This document shows positions 25,020 through 34,578 of a stretch of DNA of 64,000 nt, in pieces (positions within the stretch are counted from its first letter, which is position 1; each line of letters opens with the position of its first letter). Position numbers and translations under genes: made by a program. The DNA lies in the NCBI GenBank assembly GCA_963747105.1, contig CAVVEC010000014.1:1-64000 (forward strand). Reading direction: 5' to 3'. This stretch comes from CAVVEC01 sp963747105. Lineage in GTDB: Bacteria; Acidobacteriota; Terriglobia; Terriglobales; Acidobacteriaceae. A model generated the notes under the pieces. That model worked only from the letters and a program-made list of their open reading frames with translations. It ran no database searches and was not told the DNA's origin.

Positions 25020-27221
25020 TTACTCGCCTCCGATCCTGAATCGCAGCCCCGCGCGGAAATTTGTTCCCAGGGACGGATATCCCACAACTTCGTTGTAGTG
25101 CTTGTCGAGAAGATTCTCGACGTCCACGTAGGCGCTGACGCGGGAGTTGATCGCATACCAGCCACCCATATCCACACGGACGTATCCCGCGGCGTGATCG
25201 ATACCGAATCCGAAGAAGTCGGAGTCGGGACGCCGGCCGACGAAACTGCCCGCTAAGCTGCCTCCCCACCGATTGCCGACATAAGTGAGCAATGTCGTTG
25301 CCGAGTGTTTGGGACGCCTCAGGAACGGCTGACCCGCCGCCTCCAGCGGATCGCAAAAGTTCGCCGGGGTGCACAACGGCGCCTGCAAAATCTGGGTTGA
25401 GGTGTAGGTGTACGCCGTGTTAAACGACAGCTTTGACACGATTTTTCCCTGCAATTCGACCTCGGCGCCGTGGGCCAGGGACTGATTCACGTTCTCGTAT
25501 TGGCCAACAAAGGTCGTGGGGCTGGTGGCAAATTCAATCTGATTGCGGAATAGATTGTTGTAATAGGTCGCAACCAGCGCGTACCTTCCACCCAAGAAGC
25601 CCTGCTGGATTCCCGCCTCAAAAGCCCGGTTCTCTTCCGGCTTCAGATTAGGATTCGGCACGGTGTACGGCCCGCTGGCAAAAGACTCTTCGAGCAACGG
25701 CTCTTTAATTCCGGTGGCATAGGAGAAGCGCAAGCGCGTTCCCGAGAACACCTGGCCGCCGCGCAAGGCTTGCAGCGTGAGCGCCACGCGCGGCACGCCC
25801 TTGTTTCCGAAACTGCCGTTGTGCACGAAGCGCGCACCCGCGACTACTGACAAGCGTCCGAACGTGAACTGCTGCTGGCCGTAGGCCTCGTGATTCAGGC
25901 GCAAGCCGTGATCGATGGGCGGCGAGATTAGGTCACCCACAAATCCATTCTCATCCTCAAAGCGATATCCGATTGTGGTCTGGGCCCAGTTCCGTTCCAC
26001 GTAGTCCCCTTGATACTCAAACCCCGCCCGGTTAATGTTGGCAACATCGTGAAAGGGAGAATCGATGTTGCCGTAGAGCGGCGAGACCCGTCCGGGGTCG
26101 GTCACATTGTCAACATTGGTGCGTCTCTGGTTGTATTCGAAACCGGTGATGCGATGCTGCCAGCGCGAAGGTCCGCCCACGGCAAGTTCGACGCTGCCTA
26201 AGGAGTCGTTGAACCGGGCAAACTGGTCCAGATCGGGCTGCATCAGCGGATCTCCATTAAAGTCCCACTCGGATTGCACTCCGGTGCGACTGTTGGAATG
26301 GCGGCCGCGGATGCGCAGAGAAACGTGGTCGCTGATCATCAGCCCGAGATTCGCGCCTTGCAGCGAGTTGGAGTAGTCGTCGTTCGGCCCCTGCCCGCTC
26401 GAGTTGAATTGATCTCCGAACACGTTGTAATCGAAGGGGCCTCGCGCGCCGGCCAGGGAAAGATAGCCGTGCGCTGTTCCCAAATTTCCCCCGTCCGCGC
26501 CAAAGCGCAACTCAGGAGTGGCCGTGCTGCCGGTACGGGTCCAAACTTGTACCACGCTGGTCATGGCATCGGAGCCGTACAGCGCGCTCTGCGCGCCGCG
26601 CACGAATTCCATCCGATCCGCTTGCGACAAGGGAAGCGTTCCAAAATCAAATCTTCCGCCCGGCTCGTTTACCGTGACACCGTCAACGATCACCTTGTTG
26701 TAGCGCGAGTCGCCGCCGCGAATGAAGAGTGAGGACAGTCCACCGCGCTGCCCTTGCGTGTCCACGACCGCGCCGGGCAGGAATCGCAGGGCGTTGTCGG
26801 TTGCGATCGGCTGCATGACTTGCAGTTGTCCGCCGTTCAACGTCTCGACGTCCGCGCCTGACGACTCCGCGGGAACCGGACTGCGGGTCGCCGTCACCAC
26901 CACGGTCTCCATCAGCGGGGCCAGCCCAAGTTTTATGGTCACAACTTCAGAAGCGGGTGAAAGAACGACGGTTTCGGCGGCAAACCCCGGCGCCAGGACC
27001 CGAAGGCGATAAGAGTTCGTGCCCACACCACGGAAAATGGCCAACCCCTCCGCGGAGGTCGTCTGCAGGGCCGCTGGAGTCGAACTATCCGGACGAGTCA
27101 GTTCGACCTGCGCTCCTGCGACCGCAGCCAACTGGGGATCCACAACTTTGATTTTGATTTCGGCGGCTGAAGCAGCCGCCAGCAGAAGAATCACGCTCGT
27201 GAAAACCTGGGAGAACCGCAT
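25020..27221 (-). CDS. btuB: TonB-dependent outer-membrane receptor, probably for cobalamin
   Basis: A 733-residue outer-membrane receptor. Signal peptide MRFSQVFTSVILLLAAASAA, then a carboxypeptidase-regulatory-like domain (residues ~22-100), the plug (METVVVTATRSPVPAESSGA, SLFIRGGDSRYNKVIVDGV, GGRFDFGTLPLSQADRMEFV, GAQSALYGSDAMTSVVQVWT) and a 22-strand barrel ending FRAGLRFRIGGE. BtuB-type B12 uptake is inferred mainly from the cobalamin riboswitch in its leader. The start at 27221 follows AAAGGAGGAG. Intact reading frame. Confidence 0.87.
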   Translation of the reverse strand: MRFSQVFTSVILLLAAASAAEIKIKVVDPQLAAVAGAQVELTRPDSSTPAALQTTSAEGLAIFRGVGTNSYRLRVLAPGFAAETVVLSPASEVVTIKLGLAPLMETVVVTATRSPVPAESSGADVETLNGGQLQVMQPIATDNALRFLPGAVVDTQGQRGGLSSLFIRGGDSRYNKVIVDGVTVNEPGGRFDFGTLPLSQADRMEFVRGAQSALYGSDAMTSVVQVWTRTGSTATPELRFGADGGNLGTAHGYLSLAGARGPFDYNVFGDQFNSSGQGPNDDYSNSLQGANLGLMISDHVSLRIRGRHSNSRTGVQSEWDFNGDPLMQPDLDQFARFNDSLGSVELAVGGPSRWQHRITGFEYNQRRTNVDNVTDPGRVSPLYGNIDSPFHDVANINRAGFEYQGDYVERNWAQTTIGYRFEDENGFVGDLISPPIDHGLRLNHEAYGQQQFTFGRLSVVAGARFVHNGSFGNKGVPRVALTLQALRGGQVFSGTRLRFSYATGIKEPLLEESFASGPYTVPNPNLKPEENRAFEAGIQQGFLGGRYALVATYYNNLFRNQIEFATSPTTFVGQYENVNQSLAHGAEVELQGKIVSKLSFNTAYTYTSTQILQAPLCTPANFCDPLEAAGQPFLRRPKHSATTLLTYVGNRWGGSLAGSFVGRRPDSDFFGFGIDHAAGYVRVDMGGWYAINSRVSAYVDVENLLDKHYNEVVGYPSLGTNFRAGLRFRIGGE

Positions 27222-27259
27222 ACACTCCTCCTTTAACACGCGAAAGGGGTTGTATTGAC

Positions 27260-27435
27260 GGTTCGCGCCGGTCTCCTGGCTTCGCGAGTTAGGACAGCTC
27301 TCACTGCCCGACTACCACAACCGCCCTTCCCAGGGATGCCCCGGTGGCCGATTGCGAATTTTCCTCGCTTACAGTTGCGCGGCAGCGCGGGATTCTCACC
27401 CGCTTCCCTCCTGGTCATGGACCAGGACGCGCGAA
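27260..27435 (-). ncRNA. Cobalamin riboswitch
   Basis: On the minus strand the leader of the TonB receptor shows the B12 riboswitch core: GGGAAGCGGGTGAGAATCCC, CGCTGCCGCGCAACTGTAAG, a second GGGAAGGGCGG segment, and the B12 box AGCCAGGAGACCGGC at 27268-27282. The spacing and order are canonical. It lies about 45 bp before the receptor start and should shut down expression when adenosylcobalamin is plentiful. Confidence 0.95.
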
Positions 27436-27546
27436 CCAAAGGATTGAGAAAGAACTAAGAGCCACTCCTCCCCTTTCCATGCAACGCAGGAAAGAGGAAG
27501 AGCAGCTCAAATCAACCAACTGACTTAATGCTACTAAATTTCTAAC

Positions 27547-28990
27547 CTAGTTTACGGTCACATCGCTCGGATCCGAGGGGATACCGTTGGTGACCACTTG
27601 CAAAGTGCTGGCACCAGTCTCGATGCCGGACGGCACATCGAAACTCGTGGATACGGTCTTGCCGCCAGTCTGGACTCCCATAGTGCTGGGGTTGTGGGTC
27701 TTGGCGTAGAATACGTGCCCGCTCGCAGTGTTGGTGATTTCGAACCAGCGCCCAATTGGTGGCATCCTGGAAATCATCGCCGTACGCGCCACCTTGTGAG
27801 AAGCCGTTGAACTGCGTGCCCTTGACCGCATACGTTTTCCCGTGAGTGATCGTGGACGGTACCGATGTGATCGTAGGCTTCCAGCCATCCACGAAGGTTC
27901 CGCTCGGTGTGAATATCTCGATATCCTGGCTGAAATCGCTGAACATCAACTGGCCGCTCGGCAGCACGAGGAAGTGTCCATAGAACGACGAGTCGCCGCT
28001 GGCGTTCGGCGGTCCGGTAATCTTGGTCAATTTCTTCCCGTCCCACTCGAAGAAAACAGCGCCCTGATTGAAAACGCCGGGGCTGGTCATCACAATCACC
28101 TTACCGTTAATTTCCAGCGCTGCCGGAGCGTCCGCGCAGTCCAGGTTGCTCGGGAAATCCGGCCCCTTGGCCCACTTTCCGGTCTTCGAATTGTAGATCG
28201 CGGTGTGGCCCGCGCCGCTGCCATTGGCTCCTGTCGCGTACACAGTGCCGTCAGGCCGCAACACCATCGGTCCGATTTCTTGCGAGCTGGGGTCTTCCAG
28301 GCGTACCGGCACATCCCCAGGGGTGGTCCACTTCTTTGTCTTCGGATTGTATATTTCGTAAGCCGGAGCATTGATCGCGTCCGTCGTCAGGACATCGCCA
28401 TTGGGCAACAGGGTCCATCCTTCCTCGTCAAACCGGTCCGTCTTGCCCGTATTGGTGATGTTGGTCCAGGCAAGCGTTTTCGGATTGAAGTAAGCTTGGT
28501 CGGTGTTGCAGCAATTCGCCTGCATGTAGGTTCCATTGTTCAGAATAACGCTCTGAGCATCTCCGATCGTGCTCCAGCCGGAGGGAGGGTTCACGGCCGT
28601 CCATTTGTCTTTCACCGGATCGTAGATCGCGCCCATGTTCGTCCAGGAACTGCCCCCGTTGTTGTATTCTCCGCCTTCAATAATGTATCGGCCATCCGGC
28701 AATACCACCGAGCCGAAGTAAAGAGGACCGTACGAACTGGAGGTCGAGGCGATCTGTTTGATGGTTCCGTTGATGTAACTGCCGGTATTGTCCGGGGTCA
28801 GCTTATACCACTTCTGCGGGAAGTTGTCCTGCTCCTCATGGATTAGTACGGTACCGTCCGTGAGCAGGGCGAGTGCGCCCGCCTGGAAGGTGGCTGGGTG
28901 CTTCAGGGCTTGCCATTTCTGTGCGCTGGCAAGACCGGCCAAGGCCAGTACGGCGAGTAGGGAAATTCCGAGCTTCTTCAACATCATCAT
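27547..28990 (-). CDS. Secreted kelch-repeat protein (frameshift near the 3' end)
   Basis: About 480 residues. Signal peptide (LLAVLALAGLASA), then a beta-propeller built of kelch-like blades: LPDGRYIIEGGEYNNGG, GAIYDPVKDKWTAVNPP, LLPNGDVLTTDAINAPAYE, IYNPKTKKWTTPGDVP, VLRPDGTVYATGANGSG, LVLPSGQLMFSDF. An Ig-like/IPT C-terminal domain (ITSVPSTITHGKTYAVKGTQ) follows; it continues in other frames after about 27760 as VFYAKTHNPSTMGVQTGG and ends SDPSDVTVN. Common in Acidobacteria, with galactose-oxidase-like architecture. The function is not established. Confidence 0.82.
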
Positions 28991-29217
28991 AGTTTGTCCT
29001 CTCTAAATTTCATTCGATTGACGCGGGTTCGGATGCGCCCTTCAGCTCCTCGCCGCTGACAGATGGGATCCACACCTTGATTACAGCAGTGCCGCAAGAA
29101 TCTACCCGGAAAAGGGCTGCAAGTCAATGTGGCCTTTCTTCTCATGCCCTCCCTGCCGAAGTACTCCAGTGCAACGCATGTTATGTTGCCCAGCCTGAGA
29201 AGGCGTAGAATGGCAGC
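28991..29217. other. Intergenic region upstream of Trm112
   Basis: No gene seen. It should hold the divergent promoters of the kelch gene and the Trm112 gene. I could not assign -35/-10 boxes with confidence. Confidence 0.4.
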
Positions 29218-29388
29218 ATGATTCCCAAGGATCTGCTCGACATCCTGGTCTGCCCGATGTGCAAGAAACCGCTCGTGCTTAAGGAGAATGGAGAGAGCCT
29301 GAAGTGCGGCGCGTGCCACCGCGTCTACCCCATACGGGATAGCATTCCCATCCTGCTGGTGGACGAAGCCGTGACCGAGCCCTCCTGA
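29218..29388 (+). CDS. Trm112-family zinc-binding protein
   Basis: A 56-residue Trm112/YcaR-type protein: MIPKDLLDILVCPMCKKPLV, LKCGACHRVYPIRDSIPILL. Two CxxC pairs make the zinc site, and the YPIRDSIPILL tail is diagnostic. Eukaryotic Trm112 activates methyltransferases; bacterial homologues are thought to be small partners of SAM-dependent enzymes. It stands alone. Short but unmistakable. Confidence 0.92.
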   Translation: MIPKDLLDILVCPMCKKPLVLKENGESLKCGACHRVYPIRDSIPILLVDEAVTEPS

Positions 29389-29571
29389 CCCGATCCGGCT
29401 GTGTCAGAATTCGGGCCACTCTGGCACGTCCCGGTCCGGTTTTTCGTCCCACAACGACACGATGTGTCAACTGCCCAGACCATCAGGGGCTCTTGCCGAC
29501 CGTATCCCGAGCCAGCCAGTCGTTTCACATGCCCGCAACTTAATGCATTGGAAAGGGTTTAAGTAATCAAA

Positions 29572-29600
29572 GGACTTCCGATACGGATATGTCGAAGTCC
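29572..29600. repeat. Inverted repeat between Trm112 and a small gene
   Basis: GGACTTC (29572-29578) and GAAGTCC (29594-29600) form a 7-bp perfect stem with a 15-nt loop. No T-run follows, so an operator or RNA structure is as likely as a terminator. Confidence 0.4.
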
Positions 29601-29694
29601 CACGACAGTGCGGCATCAAAATTGCACGCAACGTCAGTGGCTTCGACGGAGTCTAATACCGTAACGGCAGTAAGGGTCGGAGGTGGGGGTGACC

Positions 29695-29925
29695 ATGAGA
29701 GAACGATTTTCCGCCATCGAATTGACGGCTTTGCGGAACGACTTGCTGCAGGGTGGTTTGATTGATTCCCGCGAGGCCGCCGAGCTCTTGCAGGTATTCC
29801 TGATGGGCCGGGGCTACGGGGTCTCGCCGCAGGCGGCGATCGATGCCGCCGGACGGGTGGAGATGTCCGGTTGTTCGATCCCGGTATTGCAGCACGAGCT
29901 GGAAAACCTGGCTTTGGTCATGTAG
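29695..29925 (+). CDS. Small hypothetical protein
   Basis: A 76-residue soluble protein, mostly helical: MRERFSAIELTALRNDLLQG, GLIDSREAAELLQVFLMGRG, YGVSPQAAIDAAGRVEMSG. The GGAGGTGGGGG sequence before the start is a good ribosome-binding site, and an intrinsic terminator follows 100 bp after the stop, which supports a real gene. Family not recognised. Confidence 0.65.
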   Translation: MRERFSAIELTALRNDLLQGGLIDSREAAELLQVFLMGRGYGVSPQAAIDAAGRVEMSGCSIPVLQHELENLALVM

Positions 29926-30024
29926 CGGTGACAAAGCGGCATTTCCGAAGGATGAATTTAGCCAACGAAGAATCTTTAGGGGACCTCAGAACCAAGCCGA
30001 TTCCCAAAGGGTGATGAAAGAGCG

Positions 30025-30055
30025 AAGCCGGGCCAACCAGCCCGGCTTTGTTGTC
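30025..30055 (+). terminator. Intrinsic terminator
   Basis: AAGCCGGGC-CAACCA-GCCCGGCTT is a perfect 9-bp stem followed by TGTTGTCTT. It lies downstream of the small gene at 29695 and before the convergent ABC permease gene. Confidence 0.8.
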
Positions 30056-30093
30056 TTGGATAGCCTCTGGCTCTGATGACCCTGAGACTCGTA

Positions 30094-31330
30094 TCACTCG
30101 TATCGCAGGCTCTCCACCGGATCCAGCTTCGCGGCACGTGCGGCGGGAACTGTGCCAAACAATATCCCTACCAGGGATGAGACCACGATGGCCACGATCG
30201 CCGAGAGTCCCGAGATTGGCAGGCGGTATTCGGTAAAAAAGCGCACCGAGAAGGGCAGCGCCAATCCGATGACCACCCCTGCAACACCACCGATCAAAGA
30301 GATCAGCACCGCTTCCGACAAAAATTGAAACCGAATCTCGCGGCTGGTCGCGCCGATCGCTTTGCGGATGCCAATCTCGCGAATGCGCGAACTGACCGTT
30401 GCCAGCATGATGTTCATGATTCCGATGCCGCTCACCAGCAGCGTGACCGTCGCAATTAGCAGCAACACCAGGGTGAGTGCGTTAGCCGTGCGATCCGCGA
30501 CCGCGACCAGTTCGGTGAGATTCTGCACGACGTAGACGGACTCCGGGCGATGGCGGGATTGGATGACTTTTCTGATCTGTTCGGTGACCGGAATCACCAT
30601 GGAAGGCTCGGCCGCTGAGAAATAAAGCTGCCGCACATCTGGCGGTGTCGGTGAAATATCGGGCCACCGTGTACGGGACCAGCATGGAGTTGTCGGTGAC
30701 CTCCGATTGTCCGAAGGTATCCACCCGCTCGCGGAAGGTGCCAATAATGGTGAAGGGCAGGCCGCTGAGCTTGACCACTTTCCCCACCGCATCCTCGACC
30801 GACCCGTAGAGTTGTGTGGCGAGCTTTTGCTGGATCACGCCGACTTTATTGCGCGCCTGCTCATCTTGCGCATCGAAAAACCTTCCCGAGATCACCACCA
30901 GATTGCGTACGTCGCTATATTCGGGGAACACGCCCAGGATGCGCAGATCTCGTTCCTTGCCGCCACCGATGGGGATGCGGTCGTCGAGCGGGACCACCGG
31001 AGATGCGGCGGCGATCCCCGAAACCTGCTGCAAGACGGCATGCATATCATCCACGGTGAGCAGGTCGGGCGTTACGTTGCGCTGGGCTCCGCCCTGATAC
31101 TCCGCATCGATCAGGTTGGCGCCAATCGATTGGATTTGGTTCAGGACATATTGCTTTCCCGTCATCCCGATCGTGACCACCAGGATGAGCGAAGCCGTGC
31201 CGATCACCATCCCCAGCGCCGTGAGAGCAAACCGCACCTTGTTGCTGCAAAAGGTGTCGTAGGCAAAGCTGAGAATCTCGCTCAAAACCAGCTTGGGCGG
31301 ACGGTTCACCGTGGTGATGGAGGCAGGCAT
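30094..31330 (-). CDS. MacB/FtsX-family ABC transporter permease (one frameshift)
   Basis: About 412 residues of a MacB-like permease. One N-terminal helix (VRFALTALGMVIGTASLILV) is followed by a large periplasmic MacB-PCD domain (LTVDDMHAVLQQVSGIAAAS, VVISGRFFDAQDEQARNKVG, PFTIIGTFRERVDTFG). Three C-terminal helices (ALTLVLLLIATVTLLVSGIG, EIGIRKAIGATSREIRFQFL, IVAIVVSSLVGILFGTVPA) end DPVESLRYE. The frame changes near 30655. No ATPase gene is adjacent in the window; such permeases couple to a MacB/LolD-type ATPase in mechanotransmission. Confidence 0.88.
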
Positions 31331-31380
31331 GTTGATTAGATGCTACGCGGGACGCGGGGGAGGCGCAATTGCTCTCCGGC

Positions 31381-32193
31381 TTACTCTGGGACCTGCGGCG
31401 CAATCTCGCTGCCCCGGACGTAATAGGCCGGATGTCCTGGATCCAGCCGCCGACCCTTGGCGCTGAAAATCCTGGAGTGCATCAATCCCACCTTCTGTAA
31501 TGCGAATTGCAGGGTGGTAGCCAGCACGCCGAAGCCGTACTTCACGCTTCTTCCGAAATTGATGGAGGAAGCATCCTCAAAGTATTTTGTCGGACACGAG
31601 ACTTCTCCGATGCGAAAGCCAAAATGCACGCACTGCGCCAGCATCTGGTTATCGAAAACGAAGTCGTCGGAATTCTCCAGCAGGGGAAGCGTGGTGAGCA
31701 CGTCGCGGCCGAAGGCGCGATACCCGGTGTGGTATTCGGAAAGCTTGATCCGCAGAAAAGAATTCTCAAACGCGGTCAGAAAGCGGTTGGAAATGTATTT
31801 ATACAGTGGCATCCCGCCGCGCAGCGCCTGTCCTCCGATAATCCGCGAGCCCAGCACCACGTCATAAACCCCGTAGGCCACCATGCTGGCCATGGCAGTG
31901 ACCAGTAGCGGTGTGTACTGGTAATCCGGATGCACCATGAGAATCACGTCCGCGCCAGCGGCCAAAGCCTCGCGATAACAGGTTTGCTGGTTGCGCCCGT
32001 AGCCGTAATTGCGGTCATGCAGAAAACATTGCAGGCCCAGTTCCTTGGCTACCTCCAAGGTGCGGTCGGAACTGTGATCGTCCACCAGAATGCGAATGTC
32101 CACTAATTCCGGCAACTCGCGCACGGTCGCCTCCAGCGTCTTCTCCGCGTTGTAGGCGGGCAACACCACCGCGATGTGTTTGCCGTTGATCAT
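31381..32193 (-). CDS. Glycosyltransferase family 2
   Basis: A 270-residue GT2 enzyme of the DPM/ArnC-like group. GT-A motifs are IAVVLPAYNAEKTLEATVRE, ILVDDHSSDRTLEVAKELGL, GYGRNQQTCYREALAAGAD, VHPDYQY (the metal-binding DxD equivalent is HPD), DVVLGSRIIGG and KLSEYHTGYRAFGRDVL. There are no membrane helices at the C-terminus. The ATG at 32193 is chosen; upstream codons run into repeat sequence. It is probably for polyisoprenyl-linked or cell-surface sugar transfer. It lies about 50 bp upstream of the ABC permease on the same strand. Confidence 0.88.
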   Translation of the reverse strand: MINGKHIAVVLPAYNAEKTLEATVRELPELVDIRILVDDHSSDRTLEVAKELGLQCFLHDRNYGYGRNQQTCYREALAAGADVILMVHPDYQYTPLLVTAMASMVAYGVYDVVLGSRIIGGQALRGGMPLYKYISNRFLTAFENSFLRIKLSEYHTGYRAFGRDVLTTLPLLENSDDFVFDNQMLAQCVHFGFRIGEVSCPTKYFEDASSINFGRSVKYGFGVLATTLQFALQKVGLMHSRIFSAKGRRLDPGHPAYYVRGSEIAPQVPE

Positions 32194-32239
32194 TCCGTTT
32201 TCGCTCGCGACCCTTCGGCGAACCTCCGGTGATGGCTCA

Positions 32240-32300
32240 GTTTCATTGTCATCCCGAGCAAGCGTTCTTTGCGCGGCGAGGGATCTGGGCGAGCCGCGCG
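32240..32300. repeat. Intergenic REP-like sequence
   Basis: GTCATCCCGAGCAAGCGTTC, TTTGCGCGGCGAGGGATCTG. Sequences of the form GTCAT(T/C)CCGAGC...GAGGGATCTG recur between genes in many acidobacterial genomes and pair imperfectly with their own 3' side. Assigned from memory of that pattern; only one copy is obvious here. Confidence 0.45.
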
Positions 32301-32447
32301 AATCGTCGCGTTCTTTGCGACGCATTAATCGCGCGTTTGGCTCGCTTCCATCTCCAAGTAATCCACTATCGTTCCTCGCTTATCCGGCTGACTCAACCAT
32401 TCATGATAACCTGAGCCTTCGTCACCGCAGAAGGTATACACGAAACC

Positions 32448-33632
32448 TTGAGTTCCCCGCCCATCCGACCCGCCATCAAGGGAACTGCGCTCGTCCATCT
32501 GGATTTTGCCCTCACCGGAATAGTCATGACCCTCTTGGGGCCCATGCTTCCGATTCTTTCCGCGCGCTGGTCGCTGGACGATGCGCAAGCCGGGTACCTG
32601 TTCACGGCTCAATTCGTGAGTTCGATGCTGGGGATGTTGCTGTCGGGCGTCCTGGTCGAGCGCCGCGGGTATCGCTTGACGCTGGTGTACGGTCTCATCC
32701 TGATGGCGATGGGGATTGCGGTGCTCGCGCACGCGAGTTGGTCGCTGGGGCTGGGTTCGGTCTGTGTTTTCGGGGTCGGATTCGGCTTCACCACGCCGGC
32801 CGCGAATTTGCTCATCGCGCGATCGAATTCGCGCAACAGCGCCTCGGCGCTGAATCTGCTGAACTCCGCCTGGGGAATCGGCGCGATGAGTTCTCCCTTG
32901 CTGGTCGCTGCGTCCCAACGCGCAGGGCACACATCTCATTTTCTTTATGGACTGGCCGCAGCGTTGCTGGCATTGGCAAGTGTTCTCGGCTGGGTTCGAT
33001 TTTTTGTGGACGCGAAGCCGGCAAGCGTTGAGCGAGGTCCGAGGGCAGCGGCCGTCAGCGTCTGGAATAACCGCTTGGTGCCGATGATCGCCGCTCTGTT
33101 TTTCGTCTATGTTGGAACCGAAACCTGCATGGGAGGCTGGATCGCCTCCTACGCCCGGCGCCTCGATTCTGGCTCGCACACCTTCTGGGCGGTCACGCCA
33201 TCGTTTTTCTGGGGAGCGTTGCTGCTGGGCCGCATTTCGGCTCCGCTGCCTCTGCGGCATATCCGCGAAACGCGCCTCGCTACGACGGGCGTGGCTTTGG
33301 CGGCATTCGGGATCGTAGTGTTATTGGCCACCAAAACGATGATGTTCGTGGTAATCGGCGCCAGTCTGACCGGACTGGGACTGGCCTCGATCTACCCCAT
33401 CAATGTGTCACTGCTGTCGCATTGGTTCGGAGAAATGGCGACGCGGATCAGCGGGGTCGTCTTCTCGCTCGGCGCTCTCGGCGGCGGAGTCTTACCCTGG
33501 CTCGTCGGGGCACTCTCCACGCGCTCTGGCAGCCTGCGCGCGGGATTTACGGTGCCGCTGCTGGGGACGGTCAGCATGCTGGTGTTTTATGTGATGAATG
33601 AAAGCTCGCAGCAGCCGCCCCTGAAGAGTTGA
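32448..33632 (+). CDS. MFS transporter
   Basis: A 394-residue major-facilitator protein with twelve predicted helices. The loop-2/3 motif reads GMLLSGVLVERRGYRLTLVY (a variant of GxLaDrxGrkxxl). The second half begins after WNNRLVPMIAALFFVYVGTE, and SIYPINVSLLSHWFGEMATRIS is in the C-terminal domain, resembling the FucP/GlcP sugar-transporter group. The start is TTG at 32448. Substrate undetermined. Intact. Confidence 0.85.
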   Translation: MSSPPIRPAIKGTALVHLDFALTGIVMTLLGPMLPILSARWSLDDAQAGYLFTAQFVSSMLGMLLSGVLVERRGYRLTLVYGLILMAMGIAVLAHASWSLGLGSVCVFGVGFGFTTPAANLLIARSNSRNSASALNLLNSAWGIGAMSSPLLVAASQRAGHTSHFLYGLAAALLALASVLGWVRFFVDAKPASVERGPRAAAVSVWNNRLVPMIAALFFVYVGTETCMGGWIASYARRLDSGSHTFWAVTPSFFWGALLLGRISAPLPLRHIRETRLATTGVALAAFGIVVLLATKTMMFVVIGASLTGLGLASIYPINVSLLSHWFGEMATRISGVVFSLGALGGGVLPWLVGALSTRSGSLRAGFTVPLLGTVSMLVFYVMNESSQQPPLKS

Positions 33633-33714
33633 AAATGGAGAACGTAGCCCAGCCCCACGACGGGTGGCCCTCGATAAGAGCGAAGGCGTTGTCAAGGACA
33701 AAACTCTCCTACGC

Positions 33715-33753
33715 GGGTGCCCCATTTCTCGCGTTCTGTGCGAGAAGTGGGGC
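33715..33753 (+). repeat. REP palindrome, left copy
   Basis: Begins GGGTGCCCCATTTCTCGCG. It folds into an 11-13 bp stem with one mismatch. Identical over 37 bp to the inverse of the right copy. Confidence 0.88.
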
Positions 33754-33827
33754 TTTTGCGCCGATCGGTGACCGACAGAGGTTCACGCGTCACATCTCTC
33801 AACTTTCACACGACCTACAATTTCCAC

Positions 33828-34359
33828 GTGCCCAAGAGTCTAAAGCGATATTACGGCTCCGGCGACTTGCATTTCATCACTTCCAGTTGCTATCAGCGTC
33901 AGCCCGGTCTAGGCACGCCCGACCGCCGCGATCTGTTCCTCGCCGTGCTGGAGCAAATGCGGGACAGGTATGGCTTCGTCGTGCTTGGATACGTGGTCAT
34001 GCCGGAGCATTTCCATCTCTTGATCAGCGAACCGCAACAGGGAACCCCGTCTACAGTGATACAGGCCGTGAAACTGGGCTTCGCCCGCCGCCTCCTGGCG
34101 CAGCTCCCGCGCGGTGGTGCAGGATCGAATCTTCCGGCGCATCTCTGGCAACGTCGCTTCTATGATTTCAACGTGTGGACCGAGCGCAAGCGCGTCGAGA
34201 AATTGCGCTACATGCATCGTAATCCGGTGAGGCGCGGTCTGGTCGAAGAACCCGGGCAGTGGCCATGGAACAGTTTTCGTTCTTACGCGCATGGCGACGG
34301 CCGGCTCGGTGCGGGTGAACGACTGGCAGGTGCTGAAGATGAAGATCCGCACGGCGTGA
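33828..34359 (+). CDS. REP-associated tyrosine transposase (RAYT), one frameshift
   Basis: About 177 residues of the IS200-like Y1 transposase fold. It starts with GTG (PKSLKRYYGSGDLHFITSSC) and carries the HUH motif MPEHFHLLISEP and the catalytic-tyrosine helix EKLRYMHRNPVRRGLV, then PWNSFRSYA. After a slip near 34288 the normal C-terminus VRVNDWQVLKMKIRTA follows in the next frame and stops at 34359. It makes sequence-specific nicks at its cognate REP palindromes, which flank it here. Confidence 0.87.
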
Positions 34360-34374
34360 CCGGCCTTGGCGCCG

Positions 34375-34411
34375 CCCACTTCTCGCACAGAACGCGAGAA
34401 ATGGGGCACCC
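34375..34411 (-). repeat. REP palindrome, right copy (inverted)
   Basis: Exact inverse of the left REP over 37 bp, starting 16 bp after the RAYT stop. Confidence 0.88.
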
Positions 34412-34467
34412 CCTATTGAACATTGGAGTAGCGGCCCACCCGCCATCTGAAAGTCGAAACCAAAGGC

Positions 34468-34487
34468 GGCGGACAAGAGTGTCCGCC
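34468..34487. repeat. Short palindrome, second REP type
   Basis: GGCGGACA-AGAG-TGTCCGCC, a perfect 8-bp stem. GGCGGACA/TGTCCGCC palindromes are common intergenic repeats in Acidobacteria. It is unrelated to the RAYT-flanking REP. Confidence 0.55.
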
Positions 34488-34526
34488 CCACACGAGCTCG
34501 CCAGGGGTGCACCCGGCACACAACAG

Positions 34527-34554
34527 AAACGCCGCCGGATAGCAGGCGGCGTTT
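34527..34554 (-). terminator. Intrinsic terminator of the first DUF6600 gene
   Basis: AAACGCCGCC and GGCGGCGTTT (10-bp perfect stem, 8-nt loop). On the minus strand it is followed by a short T-rich stretch. It sits 25 bp past the stop of the gene ending at 34579. Confidence 0.8.
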
Positions 34555-34578
34555 CCAACCAGCAAACTAGAGCTGATC

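Larger units (their letters stand above)
33715..34411. mobile_element. REP-RAYT unit (transposase flanked by identical inverted palindromes)
   Basis: A Y1-type REP-associated transposase gene is bounded by a 37-bp sequence at 33715-33751 and its exact inverse at 34375-34411. Each copy is itself a hairpin (CCATTTCTCGC, loop GTTCTGT, GCGAGAAGTGG). This matches the REPtron layout known for RAYT genes, which are domesticated HUH transposases that act on REP palindromes. Confidence 0.85.

Noticed and set aside
27842..28846. 334-codon plus-strand frame
   Set aside because: Antisense of the kelch gene.
29425..29450. Possible sigma-54 promoter (TGGCACG)
   Set aside because: No TTGC-type -12 element at the right distance.
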